DNA from: Phocaeicola_A sp964481755
GTDB taxonomy: Bacteria; Bacteroidota; Bacteroidia; Bacteroidales; Bacteroidaceae
DNA: 14,224 nt
Reading direction: 5' to 3'
Assembly (NCBI GenBank): GCA_964481755.1
Contig: CAYZVH010000074.1
Coordinates: forward strand, 1-14,224
A program made the translations under genes and the position numbers. Shown in pieces: positions 1 through 7,896 of this stretch (the stretch's first letter is position 1; each line of letters opens with the position of its first letter). The notes beneath the pieces are model-generated. The model searched no databases. It was given only the letters and a program-made list of their open reading frames with translations, and was not told where the DNA came from.

Positions 1-117
1 TATTCGTTTCCTGCATAAACCGACAGATAATAACAAGATATTATCAGTTGCAAAGATGGGATTTTTCGGCGAAAAGTGGTTCTGTCGTTAAGTATCTTTT
101 AGGAAATAACACACAAA

Positions 118-172
118 CGGCCACCTCATCGGTCCGCTCGTTAAAGGCTATGGGCGGAGGAATCGGTGGCCG
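118..172 (-). terminator. Possible terminator of the susC-susD-glycosidase operon
   Basis: Bases 118-125 (CGGCCACC) pair perfectly with 165-172 (GGTGGCCG), and an inner 5-bp stem pairs 133-137 with 154-158. Read on the minus strand, the stem is followed by a U-rich run (TTTGTGTGTTATTT). This fits a terminator for minus-strand transcription coming from the glycosidase gene about 320 nt away. The U-tract is broken and the distance is long, so it could equally be a structured RNA element or belong to an unseen neighbour. Confidence 0.35.
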
Positions 173-272
173 AGACTTATCTGGTATGAAAGAATAAGTC
201 AGTGTCTGTTGTTCAGCATGTACTCTGAACGTTTCAGTCTAGTCCAGTTTAGTTTGCGTTTCGCGGAGCCGG

Positions 273-293
273 GCGGAAGAGCACGTCTTCCGC
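273..293. other. Perfect 8-bp inverted repeat
   Basis: GCGGAAGA (273-280) and TCTTCCGC (286-293) are perfect inverted copies around the loop GCACG. Neither strand shows a following U-tract, so I do not call it a terminator. It lies in the 3' non-coding region of the operon and may be an RNA-stability or processing hairpin. Confidence 0.4.
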
Positions 294-307
294 ACTTCCG
301 AGCTCGG

Positions 308-469
308 TCTCAGTATCTCAGTATCTCAGTATGTTTTTTAGAGGGACACCCTTCCACACTAACGATACGTTTCAGTTTCAGTATCTCAGTATGTTTTCAA
401 AGATACATCTCACCTACGCTCGGAACATCCGCCTCAGTTTCAGTATCTCAGTCGTTTATAGGGAGCGTC
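308..469 (+). repeat. Imperfect ~61-bp tandem repeat with CTCAGTAT core, about 2.5 copies
   Basis: Three successive units start with a T(C/T)TCAGTATCTCAG core (316, 376 and 438, spaced 60 and 62 bp). In the first unit the 8-mer CTCAGTAT occurs three times in direct succession (309-332). Downstream of the core the first two units share a weaker body: a T-run, then AGAGGGACA or AAGATACAT, then a C/A-rich stretch ending in TCAGT. The third unit is truncated. The same core is present at 7859 and 11294. Confidence 0.75.
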
Positions 470-491
470 ACTGACTAACAATCTGCACGGT

Positions 492-1922
492 TTACTCGGT
501 GAACGTCACCCCCTCCACGTGCTCGCCGATGAAGAAACGTGCCATGTCGCCGGTCTTGTACCAGGCGGGCTTGCCCTCCATGTCGTCGGTGATGAGCTGG
601 CCGTTGATGCGGAGGTTCTGGAACCGAACGTTGGAAACCTTGCGCTCGGCATTGTAGCCCACAATGTGGGACATCTCGGCATGCGTGCCGTTGTACGTGA
701 TGTCCTTGAAGAGGACGTTCTCTATGCCACGGCCGGGAGCCCGACAGTACTTCTTGTTGAAGAAGATGCGCAGGTTCACCAACTGACCTTGGCGGAAGTC
801 CTCTATACGGATGTTCTCGAACCGCACGTTGCGGATGAGGTTATCGTCGCCGGCATTGATGGCGAGGCAACCCTGGTAGTCGATCTGCTGCTCGCGGTGG
901 TCCAGGATGTCGATGTTCTCGTAGGTGAGGTTCTCCAACGTCTCGGGATAGTCCACGTTGCCATGGATGCCGATGAAGATGGGGTGAGCCACGTCGGCCC
1001 ACAGGGTGGAGTTGCGCATCGTGATGTTGCGGCTGGTTCCTGTGAAGCCTCCACGGGTGCCATAGACGGTGGTGCAATCGTCAGAGTTGCGGCAAAACAC
1101 ACCGTCGTAGAGCACGTTGCTGCTGGCAAACACATTCATGCCGTCGCCCCAGCCGTAGTAGCTGATGGACTTCACGTTGCGGATGGTGACGCTATCGGAC
1201 CCCCCCGTGGGCAGTTGGGTGGTGATGAGTCCCTCCACCAGCACCCGCCGCGAGTTGGCGATGCGTACACCTGCACCACGCACACACTTGGCAATGCCAC
1301 GGCCCAGCACCTTCACGTCATGGGCATCGTCCACCTGCAGGCAGCCGTTCACCACGGCACCGCCAGCCACGTAGACAGTCTTCCCCGAGGGGATGTCGAG
1401 CGTGTCGCCCGGCAGTTGGTGCACACCCGGGCCGAAATAAATGAGATTCTTGTCTTTCAGCTTTTTCGGTCGGTTCTCGTCTATAGGGTTGGCAAAAAGG
1501 TGAAGGTTGTGGAAGATGTCTCCGTTGACCTCCACCGACAGGTTGCAGGGGCGTTCCAGACTGAATGAGAGCTGATTGCCCTCTATCTTCGCGGGGATAC
1601 CATAGGAGAGCGGACGCACACGGCCCGTCTTGATGTCGCCATGGTTGAAGGTCACAGAGACCTCTACCCGACCGCTGAAGTCGAAGTAGGCCACGGAGGC
1701 ATCCTCGGCATTGTGCTTTGTGCCGCGCACCTCGTCCACCCGGAAGAGGTAAGTGTCCACGGGTTGCCACTCCTTGCCCTCCTGACGCACACGGACCGTG
1801 AAGTCGTGGATGAGCTCCGCGCCCTCTGGTGCGGGGTAGGTCACGAGCCGGTCTTGTGCCTGAGCCACGGGAGCGGTCAGTGCCAGCAGACACGCTGCTA
1901 ATATGGTTCTGATAATTTTCAT
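492..1922 (-). CDS. Secreted right-handed beta-helix glycoside hydrolase, clan GH-N (GH28/GH49-like)
   Basis: The 476-residue product has a signal peptide (basic start, hydrophobic core, likely cut after AQA near residue 22), so it is probably periplasmic or exported; there is no lipobox. Residues about 25-150 look like the N-terminal beta-sandwich of dextranase/isopullulanase-type GH49 proteins and related GH28-like proteins (a segment with RVRPLSYGI at 101-109 and LFANP at 142-146). From FGPGVHQLPG (163-172) onward the sequence has the repeating V/I-x-N-V/I-x-F pattern of a parallel beta-helix. Candidate catalytic acids are D260 in GWGDGMN and D281/D282 in NSDDC, matching the three-Asp arrangement of clan GH-N, with H313 and H320 nearby. 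Clan GH-N enzymes hydrolyse polygalacturonan, dextran or pullulan-type chains with inversion; I cannot tell which substrate applies. It is the last gene of the sus-type operon, 256 bp after susD, with no promoter of its own that I can see. The fold is fairly sure, the exact family is not. Confidence 0.72.
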   Translation of the reverse strand: MKIIRTILAACLLALTAPVAQAQDRLVTYPAPEGAELIHDFTVRVRQEGKEWQPVDTYLFRVDEVRGTKHNAEDASVAYFDFSGRVEVSVTFNHGDIKTGRVRPLSYGIPAKIEGNQLSFSLERPCNLSVEVNGDIFHNLHLFANPIDENRPKKLKDKNLIYFGPGVHQLPGDTLDIPSGKTVYVAGGAVVNGCLQVDDAHDVKVLGRGIAKCVRGAGVRIANSRRVLVEGLITTQLPTGGSDSVTIRNVKSISYYGWGDGMNVFASSNVLYDGVFCRNSDDCTTVYGTRGGFTGTSRNITMRNSTLWADVAHPIFIGIHGNVDYPETLENLTYENIDILDHREQQIDYQGCLAINAGDDNLIRNVRFENIRIEDFRQGQLVNLRIFFNKKYCRAPGRGIENVLFKDITYNGTHAEMSHIVGYNAERKVSNVRFQNLRINGQLITDDMEGKPAWYKTGDMARFFIGEHVEGVTFTE

Positions 1923-1953
1923 CTAAACAGTCATCTTTTTGTTTTTAGTGAAA

Positions 1954-1995
1954 GGTCCGCAAGACGGCAGGTCGCCCCAGAACGCCCTGCGGACC
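1954..1995 (-). other. Intercistronic hairpin upstream of the glycosidase gene
   Basis: GGTCCGCA (1954-1961) and TGCGGACC (1988-1995) are perfect 8-bp inverted copies enclosing 26 bases. On the minus strand the hairpin ends 31 nt before the glycosidase start codon and is followed by TTTCACTAAAAAC, which is not a proper U-tract. An mRNA-stability or partial-termination element is more likely than a full terminator. Confidence 0.5.
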
Positions 1996-2058
1996 GAACA
2001 AATTCACATGAATTATCGCGTAAATTCCTATTGAAAAACCTATTGTTTGTTTCCGTTA

Positions 2059-2142
2059 GCCTTGCCGGAGCGTAGAGAGGAGTTGTCCCTCGCGGCGTTT
2101 GGCGAGGAGGCGGTACCGTCCGCTCTTCCACACCGGCAAAGC
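2059..2142 (-). other. Large hairpin just after susD
   Basis: GCCTTGCCGG (2059-2068) pairs with CCGGCAAAGC (2133-2142). On the minus-strand RNA this gives ten pairs including one G-U. Inside it CCTCGC (2088-2093) pairs with GCGAGG (2102-2107). It starts about 36 nt after the susD stop codon in the direction of transcription. No U-tract follows, so it may protect the upstream susCD transcript from 3' degradation or act as an attenuator; these cannot be told apart by eye. Confidence 0.5.
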
Positions 2143-2178
2143 CTTCGCATTATCCTTCGTTACAATCTTATCCGACGA

Positions 2179-4206
2179 TTACCATCCGGGGTTCTGGGTC
2201 AGGGCCTCGTTCAGACGAATCTGTCCCAGGGGTATCGGATAGAGATAGTCGCGCTGAGTGTAGAGCAGGTTGCCCGGGTCGGTGGCGATGGCACGTCCGT
2301 AGTCGAGCCCCTCGACAGCGTAGATGCCGTTCTCGTCGGCTCCCGTACCGTTCTTATACGTAGCGGGGAACTTGTCCGGCTGGAAGACGGGCTGTCCGTG
2401 GTAGGTGGGGTCGTTGGCCGTGGCGGTCATGTACTCCGTGCCGTAGACGTAACGGCCCAGCTTCTGTCCGCGCAGGTTGATGTGGGCAATGCCCCAGCGC
2501 TTCAGGTCGTTCTCGCGGAAGCCCTCGCCGAAGAGCTCGCAGGTGCGCTCACGACGGATCTCGTCGAGCATCGTCATCTTCTTGATGATGGTCTTGTTCT
2601 GGCTGTGGTCCCAGTAGCCTGCGTCGTAGAGTCCGGCAATCAGGGAGTTGGTCAGCGGGTCGACACCGGCGCGGGCACGCACCTTGTTGATGGAGAAGTT
2701 GAGGTCGGCGTCGGAGATGGTTCCGTTGCCCAGCTCCACGGCAGCCTCGGCGTAGGTCAGATAGACCTCGGCCAGACGGATGAGCGGATAGTCGGCGCTC
2801 TCGTCGTTGTTGCTGCGGCCTGCGCCCTCGGGCATGAACTTACGGCAACCGTAGATGTTGTGCGTGAAGGTTCCGCCCAGCAAGGTGGGGGTGTAGATGT
2901 GGAGCTTGCTGCTGAAGGCAGGGTCTTTCTCGTTGTAGGGCACCTGCGGATAGACGGGTGTCGGATAGGGCTGGTCCGTGGTGTTGGGCACTCCGTAGTC
3001 GGTGTCGGACATCCAGGAGACGCGGTCGGGCAGGTAGGCACAGCCGATGAAGCGGTAGTCGCGGTTGCGGAACTCGTCGCAGAAGTGCTCGAAGCCGAGG
3101 AACATGGGGTTCTTCTCGCGGGTCACACCGTCGTGGCTGATGTAGATGGGCAATCCGTTGCGGCAGAGGAACATCTCGCCCAGGTAGGTGCTGATGCCTC
3201 CGGCCTGGTTGGTGCTGACGCAGTGGCCCAGGTTGATGCCGCCCTTCTTCACGTCGTAGTCGTACTTCACGCTGAGGATGAACTCCTTGTTGGTGGACTT
3301 GCCCGCGTTCATGAAGTTGCTGCGGTTGCCGCCCTTGTCGTCGATGCTGAAGAGGTAGTAGTAGCTGAGTGAGTCGCACTCGTTCCACAGGGCGAAGGTG
3401 CCCGTGTTGGCCTCGTCAATCACCTCTTTGGCCATCTGCTTACACTCGGTGAGCATGCTGTTGATGTCGGGGTAACCGGCAGGTTTGGTAGTTCCCGCAC
3501 CGGTCTGTTTGCCGTCGCCGTCGAGGTCGTAGTCGATGCTGGGCACATACTTCTCCCACGTTGCCTCGTAGAGCAGCACGCGGGCCAGGAATGCCTTGGC
3601 AGCCTCGCAGCTGACCTTACCTTTGTCGGCAGAGGCGATGTTCTTCTCCATAGGCAGCAGTTTGATGGCTTGTCGCAGGTCGCTGGCGATGAAGTTCACC
3701 ACCTCGTAGCGGCTGTTGCGTGCTCCCATCAGCACGGGGTCGGTCACGTCGAGCACGTGGTCCACGATGGGCACTCCACCGAAGCGCTGCAGCAGGTAGA
3801 AGTGTTGCCAGGCGCGGAAGAAGTAGGCCGTGCCCACCGAGGCGCTTATCTCGCTCTGGTCGCCCGTGTAGGTCTCTGCCTTGGAGATGAGGATGTTGCA
3901 GTCGCGTATGTAGGAGTAGGGCTTGTTCCAGTGCCAGTCGGACTCCTCGGCCGAGGAACCTCCGTTGCTGGTGAAGCCGTAGGTGTCCATGCCCTGGTCC
4001 ATCTTGTAGTAGGTGGCCGAGCCGTTGTAGTCTTTCCAACCCTCGAGTTGGTAGAGGGCGTTGGCAGCCTGCTTGAAGTGGTCGGCTGTCTTGAAGAAGA
4101 TGGCTTCCGTTCCCTGCGACAGGGGTTCCTTGTCGAGGATGTCGTTGCAACCCGCCATCAGGGCTACCGATGCAACGGACAGTAGGGTAATGTATAATCG
4201 TTTCAT
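2179..4206 (-). CDS. SusD/RagB-family outer-membrane glycan-binding lipoprotein
   Basis: The 675-residue product is the surface lipoprotein partner of the SusC-like transporter; in this family SusD caps the transporter and captures glycan at the cell surface. The N-terminus has a type II signal peptide with lipobox LMAGC, lipid-bearing Cys at 20, followed by the typical NDILDKEPLS segment. Family features include the helical TPR-like body (VGTAYFFRAWQHFYLLQRFG and AAKAFLARVLLYEATWEK regions), the C-terminal SusD motif with LIRLAEVYLTYAEAAVELG, the IRRERTCELFGEGFRENDLKRWG region, and the end YPIPLGQIRLNEALTQNPGW. At 675 residues it is on the long side for the family. It follows susC by 24 bp and is surely co-transcribed. 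The ligand cannot be inferred. Confidence 0.95.
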   Translation of the reverse strand: MKRLYITLLSVASVALMAGCNDILDKEPLSQGTEAIFFKTADHFKQAANALYQLEGWKDYNGSATYYKMDQGMDTYGFTSNGGSSAEESDWHWNKPYSYIRDCNILISKAETYTGDQSEISASVGTAYFFRAWQHFYLLQRFGGVPIVDHVLDVTDPVLMGARNSRYEVVNFIASDLRQAIKLLPMEKNIASADKGKVSCEAAKAFLARVLLYEATWEKYVPSIDYDLDGDGKQTGAGTTKPAGYPDINSMLTECKQMAKEVIDEANTGTFALWNECDSLSYYYLFSIDDKGGNRSNFMNAGKSTNKEFILSVKYDYDVKKGGINLGHCVSTNQAGGISTYLGEMFLCRNGLPIYISHDGVTREKNPMFLGFEHFCDEFRNRDYRFIGCAYLPDRVSWMSDTDYGVPNTTDQPYPTPVYPQVPYNEKDPAFSSKLHIYTPTLLGGTFTHNIYGCRKFMPEGAGRSNNDESADYPLIRLAEVYLTYAEAAVELGNGTISDADLNFSINKVRARAGVDPLTNSLIAGLYDAGYWDHSQNKTIIKKMTMLDEIRRERTCELFGEGFRENDLKRWGIAHINLRGQKLGRYVYGTEYMTATANDPTYHGQPVFQPDKFPATYKNGTGADENGIYAVEGLDYGRAIATDPGNLLYTQRDYLYPIPLGQIRLNEALTQNPGW

Positions 4207-4230
4207 ACGAATCAGTTTCAGTTGTTTGGA

Positions 4231-7200
4231 TTAAAATGTTACGTCGATACCGAATGAGAGCAGACGGCTGAAGGGGAAGGTGCTGTTGGAAGCCTCACCT
4301 TGCTCGGGGTCGTAACCGTCCTTTATCTTCGACCACTCCCAGAGGTCCTCACCGGAGAAGTACACGCGTACCTTGTTGAGGCAGATCTTCTGCGTGAGGT
4401 TCTGCGGGATGGTGTAGCCCACGACGAGCGATTTCAGACGCACGTACTTGGAGTCCTGCACACTGACGTCCTTGTTCTGATAGTTGAAGCGGTTGAACGA
4501 GGCGTCGCGCGAGCAGATGGTGTAGTTGGTGTTGGTGTTGGCGTAGGTCAGGATTTCCGTTGAGGTGACACCGTCCTTGTCGGGATAGTAGATGTCCACG
4601 TCGCTCCACATCTTGCCCATGTATGAGGCAATCTGGTTGGTGTAGTTGGTGACGAACGGAGCGTAGATGCTACCCGTGCGCAGCACTTTCTGGTTGAGCA
4701 CACCCTGGAACGATGCGTTGAAGTCGAAGCCTTTCCACTCGAAACCGAGCTTGAAGCCGAAGGTGAGACGCGGGTCGGCGTTGCCGGCGTACACGAGGTC
4801 GGCGTTGGTGATGGCACCGTCGCCGTTGGTATCCACCAGGATGCGGGCTCCCGGACGGAGGCGGTTGGTACCCGAGGAGGCCGGAGCAGGCAGGATGTTG
4901 CCCGACTTGGGACCGGTGTGGTCGGCGTTCCAGTAGTACTTCTCGTAGTAGGCGTCGGCCTCTGCCTGGGTCTGGAACACACCGGCTGTCTTCCACACGT
5001 AGATGGCGTTGCGGGGCATTCCCACCAAGCGGTTGGAGTTCTTGCCTGGGTTAGGCACATTCTCGTTGTTGGTCAGCTCCAGCACGGTGGACTTGGCATC
5101 GGACAGGTAACCACCGATGTTGTAGGTGAAGTCGTTGATCTTGTCGCGCCAGTTGAGGGTGAACTCCCAACCTTTAGTGCGGAACTTACCGTTGTTGGTC
5201 TTCGGGGCCGAGGCACCAAGCACCGAGGGGTAGGTGACGTCGATGAACATACCGTTGTTGGTCTTCTGGAACCAGTCGAACGATCCGGAGAGGCGGTTGT
5301 TGAGCAGGGTGAAGTCGAGACCTATGTCGTGGCTGATGAGGGTCTCCCATGTGCGGTCGGCCGAGGTCATTCCGCTCAGGGCCAGGGTGGTCTGTCCGGT
5401 CACTGTCTCGCCGAAGTAAGCTGTTCCCGAGGAGATGGTGGCGTAGCGTTCGTAGTTGCCGATGCCCTCCACGCTACCGGTCTTACCATAGTTGTAGCGG
5501 AGCTTCAGGAAGTCGAGCCAAGTGAGGTCTTTCATGAACTTCTCCTGTGTGAGCACCCATCCGGCTGACAGTGAGTAGAAGTTTTTCCAGCGCTGACTGG
5601 GGTGCAGCTTGGAGGAACCGTCGCGACGGCCGAGGACCTCGATGAGGTATTTGTCCATGTAGCTATACTGCAGACGTGTGAGGTACGAGAGGAAAGCCCA
5701 CTCGCTCTGTCCACCGCTGGCACCGTTATTGGTACCGCTGACCATCACGTTGAGGTCCACCAGTCCAGAGTTGGCGTAGATGGGGCCTTGATTGCGCGAT
5801 GCGGTCACGGTCTTCGAGCTCTCTTCCTCGCTGGTCATACCTATCATGGCCGACACCTGGTGCACGTCGTTGAAGCGGCGTTCGTAGTTGGCGAAAGCGC
5901 CCAGGGAGATGTTCTCGTACTTGTTGAACTGCTCGGTCAGAGCGCCCGGGTTATCGATGTTGCCGGTGGGTTTGTTGGCCCAGTCGTACCATTGCACTTT
6001 CAGTTTTTCGGTCTGAACGTCCTTGTTCACGCTCTTGTAGCCTCCGGTGACTGACACCGAGAGTCCTTTCGTGAGGACAGAGAGGTCGAGGATGGCCTTC
6101 ATGTTGGCGCGGAAGGTGGTGTAGTTGGTCTTCACCTCACCGCCGTTGCCAATCTTACCCACAGGGTTACGTTTGCCTGAGAAGGTATCGTAGGGGTTGC
6201 CCTCTTCGTTGTAGACAGGCCAGAACCAGGGGTCGTCGAACGTGCGGCCCGGGTCGTTGCGCGGGTTTGTGATGTTGCGCTTCTCGTAGCTCATGCCGGT
6301 CTCGAACTTCAGGGCCTTGGTAGCCTGATAGTCCATGTTCAAACGGCCGCTGTACTTCTTCTCACCGTCCTCGGCCACCTTCAGCTGGCTCTGGTTGTCG
6401 GCGTAGCCGAGTGAGGCCATGTAGCTGAACTTGTCGTCACCACCGGAGATGTTCACCGAGTGCTTCTGCGAAGTGGCTTGTCCGTAGAGCGCGTCGGGCA
6501 TGTAGTGCGGGTCCAGGCGCTGGGTCTTGCCGTTGGTATCGAGCGTGAGTTGTGTACCGTCGTGCAGGGCGTACCACAGGTCCTCGCGCTGCCAGCTCTT
6601 GCCGTTAGCGTCCACACCACCCATGTTGGTCGGGGTCAGAATCCACCAGTCGAACACGGTAGTGATTTGGTCGCGCGACGTGAGGGAGGGGTTCTTGGCA
6701 CGGGCGTCCTGGTACTGAGCCTCGTAGAACATCTCCATCCACTCAGCGTTGTTGGTCAACGGGGGCTGGATACCGTCGATGGTGGTGCTTACCGAGCCAC
6801 TGTAGGAGATCTTCGCCTTACCCTTCTGACCGCGTTTGGTAGTTACGAGCAACACACCCGAGGCGGAACGGGCTCCGTAGATGGCTGCGGAAGCGTCCTT
6901 CAGCACGGTGATGTTCTCGATGTCGCTGGGTTCCATCTGGTTGAGTTCATCCAGTGAACCGGAGATTCCGTCGATGAGTACCAGCGGGCTGGAGTTACCG
7001 TTGACTGACACATCACCACGAATCTTCATGCTGGCACCCTCGTTACCCGGACGGGTGCTGCTACGCGTAACCACCAAGCCCGGGATGGCTCCCTGCAGGG
7101 CTACGGACACGTTGTTCACACCACGGTTCTTCAGCGCTTCCTCACCTTTAATCTGAGAGATGGCGCTGGTCAGCGAAGCCTTCTTCGTGGTACCGTAACC

Positions 7201-7557
7201 TACCACCACCACTTCGTTGAGCAGCTCGCTGTCTTCCTTCAGGGTGATGTTGAGGAAATTCTTACCGCCCACGTTCACCTGTTGAGTCTGGAATCCTACG
7301 TAGGATACCGTGATCACAGCCTTCGCGGGTACATTATTTAAGGAGAAGTTACCGTCCATGTCGGAAATCACTCCGTTGGAGGTACCTTTTACCATAATAC
7401 TAGCGCCGATGATGGGCTCACCATTCACATCGGCCACCTTACCTTTGAGATGATTCTGTGCCATCATTCCAACTGACGAGCACATAAACGCCAACAGACA
7501 GAGCACGCTTCTGAGGCGCAGCAGTTGTCGTGGCCATTCATTCTTTTCGTTTCTCAT
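4231..7557 (-). CDS. SusC/RagA-family TonB-dependent outer-membrane transporter
   Basis: The product, 1108 residues from the chosen start, imports oligosaccharides across the outer membrane using TonB energy. After a signal peptide (residues 1 to about 34, ending MMAQ) comes a CarboxypepD_reg-like domain (about 37-108, with KGKVADVNGEPIIGASIMVKG), a TonB box region LNEVVVVGYGT (113-123), the plug (about 126-245, with VLKDASAAIYGARSASGVLLVTT) and a large beta-barrel ending in the aromatic GIDVTF, as expected for Bam-dependent insertion. The frame stays open upstream to 7836, but I place the start at the ATG at 7557: it gives a proper signal peptide and lies about 43 nt downstream of a good promoter, while the upstream extension resembles no SusC N-terminus. 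It heads the susC-susD-glycosidase operon. No TonB-interacting anti-sigma (STN) domain is present, consistent with control by the neighbouring sensor rather than by an ECF sigma system. Confidence 0.95.
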   Translation of the reverse strand: MRNEKNEWPRQLLRLRSVLCLLAFMCSSVGMMAQNHLKGKVADVNGEPIIGASIMVKGTSNGVISDMDGNFSLNNVPAKAVITVSYVGFQTQQVNVGGKNFLNITLKEDSELLNEVVVVGYGTTKKASLTSAISQIKGEEALKNRGVNNVSVALQGAIPGLVVTRSSTRPGNEGASMKIRGDVSVNGNSSPLVLIDGISGSLDELNQMEPSDIENITVLKDASAAIYGARSASGVLLVTTKRGQKGKAKISYSGSVSTTIDGIQPPLTNNAEWMEMFYEAQYQDARAKNPSLTSRDQITTVFDWWILTPTNMGGVDANGKSWQREDLWYALHDGTQLTLDTNGKTQRLDPHYMPDALYGQATSQKHSVNISGGDDKFSYMASLGYADNQSQLKVAEDGEKKYSGRLNMDYQATKALKFETGMSYEKRNITNPRNDPGRTFDDPWFWPVYNEEGNPYDTFSGKRNPVGKIGNGGEVKTNYTTFRANMKAILDLSVLTKGLSVSVTGGYKSVNKDVQTEKLKVQWYDWANKPTGNIDNPGALTEQFNKYENISLGAFANYERRFNDVHQVSAMIGMTSEEESSKTVTASRNQGPIYANSGLVDLNVMVSGTNNGASGGQSEWAFLSYLTRLQYSYMDKYLIEVLGRRDGSSKLHPSQRWKNFYSLSAGWVLTQEKFMKDLTWLDFLKLRYNYGKTGSVEGIGNYERYATISSGTAYFGETVTGQTTLALSGMTSADRTWETLISHDIGLDFTLLNNRLSGSFDWFQKTNNGMFIDVTYPSVLGASAPKTNNGKFRTKGWEFTLNWRDKINDFTYNIGGYLSDAKSTVLELTNNENVPNPGKNSNRLVGMPRNAIYVWKTAGVFQTQAEADAYYEKYYWNADHTGPKSGNILPAPASSGTNRLRPGARILVDTNGDGAITNADLVYAGNADPRLTFGFKLGFEWKGFDFNASFQGVLNQKVLRTGSIYAPFVTNYTNQIASYMGKMWSDVDIYYPDKDGVTSTEILTYANTNTNYTICSRDASFNRFNYQNKDVSVQDSKYVRLKSLVVGYTIPQNLTQKICLNKVRVYFSGEDLWEWSKIKDGYDPEQGEASNSTFPFSRLLSFGIDVTF

Positions 7558-7605
7558 GATACACTTTTTAAATAGTTTATTAATGTTTGTTTTGATTTCA
7601 CATCG

Positions 7606-7636
7606 CAAAATTAAGAGGTGCGGAGTACCAACGCAA
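7606..7636 (-). promoter_or_regulatory. susC operon promoter, Bacteroidota type
   Basis: On the minus strand, TAATTTTG (7606-7613) matches the -7 consensus TAnnTTTG and TTG (7634-7636) lies 20 nt upstream as the -33 element. Transcription would begin near 7600, giving a leader of about 43 nt rich in A before the ATG at 7557. This placement excludes a start codon at 7836. Confidence 0.65.
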
Positions 7637-7712
7637 GCATAAAAGCCGACGATAAGTTCAAATAAAAGGAGAGTGACCAAGTAGGCCTCACTACGTTGAT
7701 TCACAGCAACAT

Positions 7713-7807
7713 AATGAGTAGTACCACAAATGAGTGGTACAAACGAGGAGGTAATCGTTCCGCTTCGGTTGGACAAAACCACCCTAATGGTAGACAAAAT
7801 ACCATTA
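7713..7807. promoter_or_regulatory. Candidate operator cluster upstream of the susC promoter
   Basis: There are three overlapping patterns. AATGAGTAGTAC (7713-7724) recurs as AATGAGTGGTAC (7729-7740), 11 of 12 bases identical, 16 bp apart; this also creates the inverted repeat GTACCAC/GTGGTAC (7721-7740). GACAAAA occurs at 7772 and 7793, exactly 21 bp apart, the spacing known for AraC half-sites. TAATGGTA (7785-7792) and TACCATTA (7800-7807) form a perfect inverted repeat. They lie about 100-200 bp upstream of the promoter. Binding of the AraC-type regulator encoded at 8011-11073 is an inference. Confidence 0.4.
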
Positions 7808-7858
7808 TCGATATTTAACAATAGCAGGGAAAGCATATACTGTCTAGAGGTTTAGGAG

Positions 7859-7896
7859 TTTCAGTATCTCAGTATCTCAATACATTTAAGAGCGAC
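7859..7896 (+). repeat. Dispersed CTCAGTAT element, copy 4
   Basis: A TTTCAGTAT start is followed by CTCAGTAT, CTCAATAC, a T-run and AGAGCGAC. It matches the elements at 308-347 and 11294-11333 in order and orientation. It is in the non-coding gap between the regulator and susC. Confidence 0.7.

Larger units (their letters stand above)
1..491. other. Non-coding region downstream of the glycosidase gene
   Basis: I see no convincing gene here. A short plus-strand open frame at 209-478 has a repeat-driven composition (Ser/Phe rich) and is not credible. The stretch holds a GC-rich hairpin at 118-172, a small perfect hairpin at 211-230 (GTTCAG/CTGAAC), a perfect 8-bp hairpin at 273-293 (GCGGAAGA/TCTTCCGC) and three copies of a CTCAGTAT-containing repeat at 308-469. 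Bases 51-58 resemble a minus-strand -7 box (CATCTTTG) that could serve a gene left of the window, but it lacks the first T and has no -33 partner. Confidence 0.6.
1923..2178. other. Structured intercistronic region between susD and the glycosidase gene
   Basis: The gap is much longer than the 24 bp between susC and susD. It holds two strong inverted repeats (1954-1995 and 2059-2142) and a short direct repeat CCTATTG at 2027 and 2039. I found no TAnnTTTG box on the minus strand, so the downstream gene is probably read from the susC promoter, with the hairpins adjusting its level. This is inference. Confidence 0.5.

Noticed and set aside
308..469. CRISPR array
   Set aside because: The spacing is regular, but the units are degenerate, the intervening sequence is itself partly repeated, and no cas gene is present.
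209..478. 89-codon plus-strand open frame over the 61-bp repeat
   Set aside because: Its product is made of the repeated core (SISVCF-type repeats) and has no recognisable start signal or domain.
519..1568. 349-codon open frame on the plus strand opposite the glycosidase gene
   Set aside because: It has the same shadow composition, and the minus-strand product has a clear signal peptide and fold.
2047..3372. 441-codon open frame on the plus strand opposite susD
   Set aside because: It is Val/Ala/Glu-rich with no domain or secretion logic and lies wholly antisense to a certain gene; it is a codon-bias shadow.
7558..7836. In-frame N-terminal extension of susC to an upstream start at 7836
   Set aside because: A good promoter (7606-7636) lies inside the extension, and the ATG at 7557 gives a normal signal peptide.
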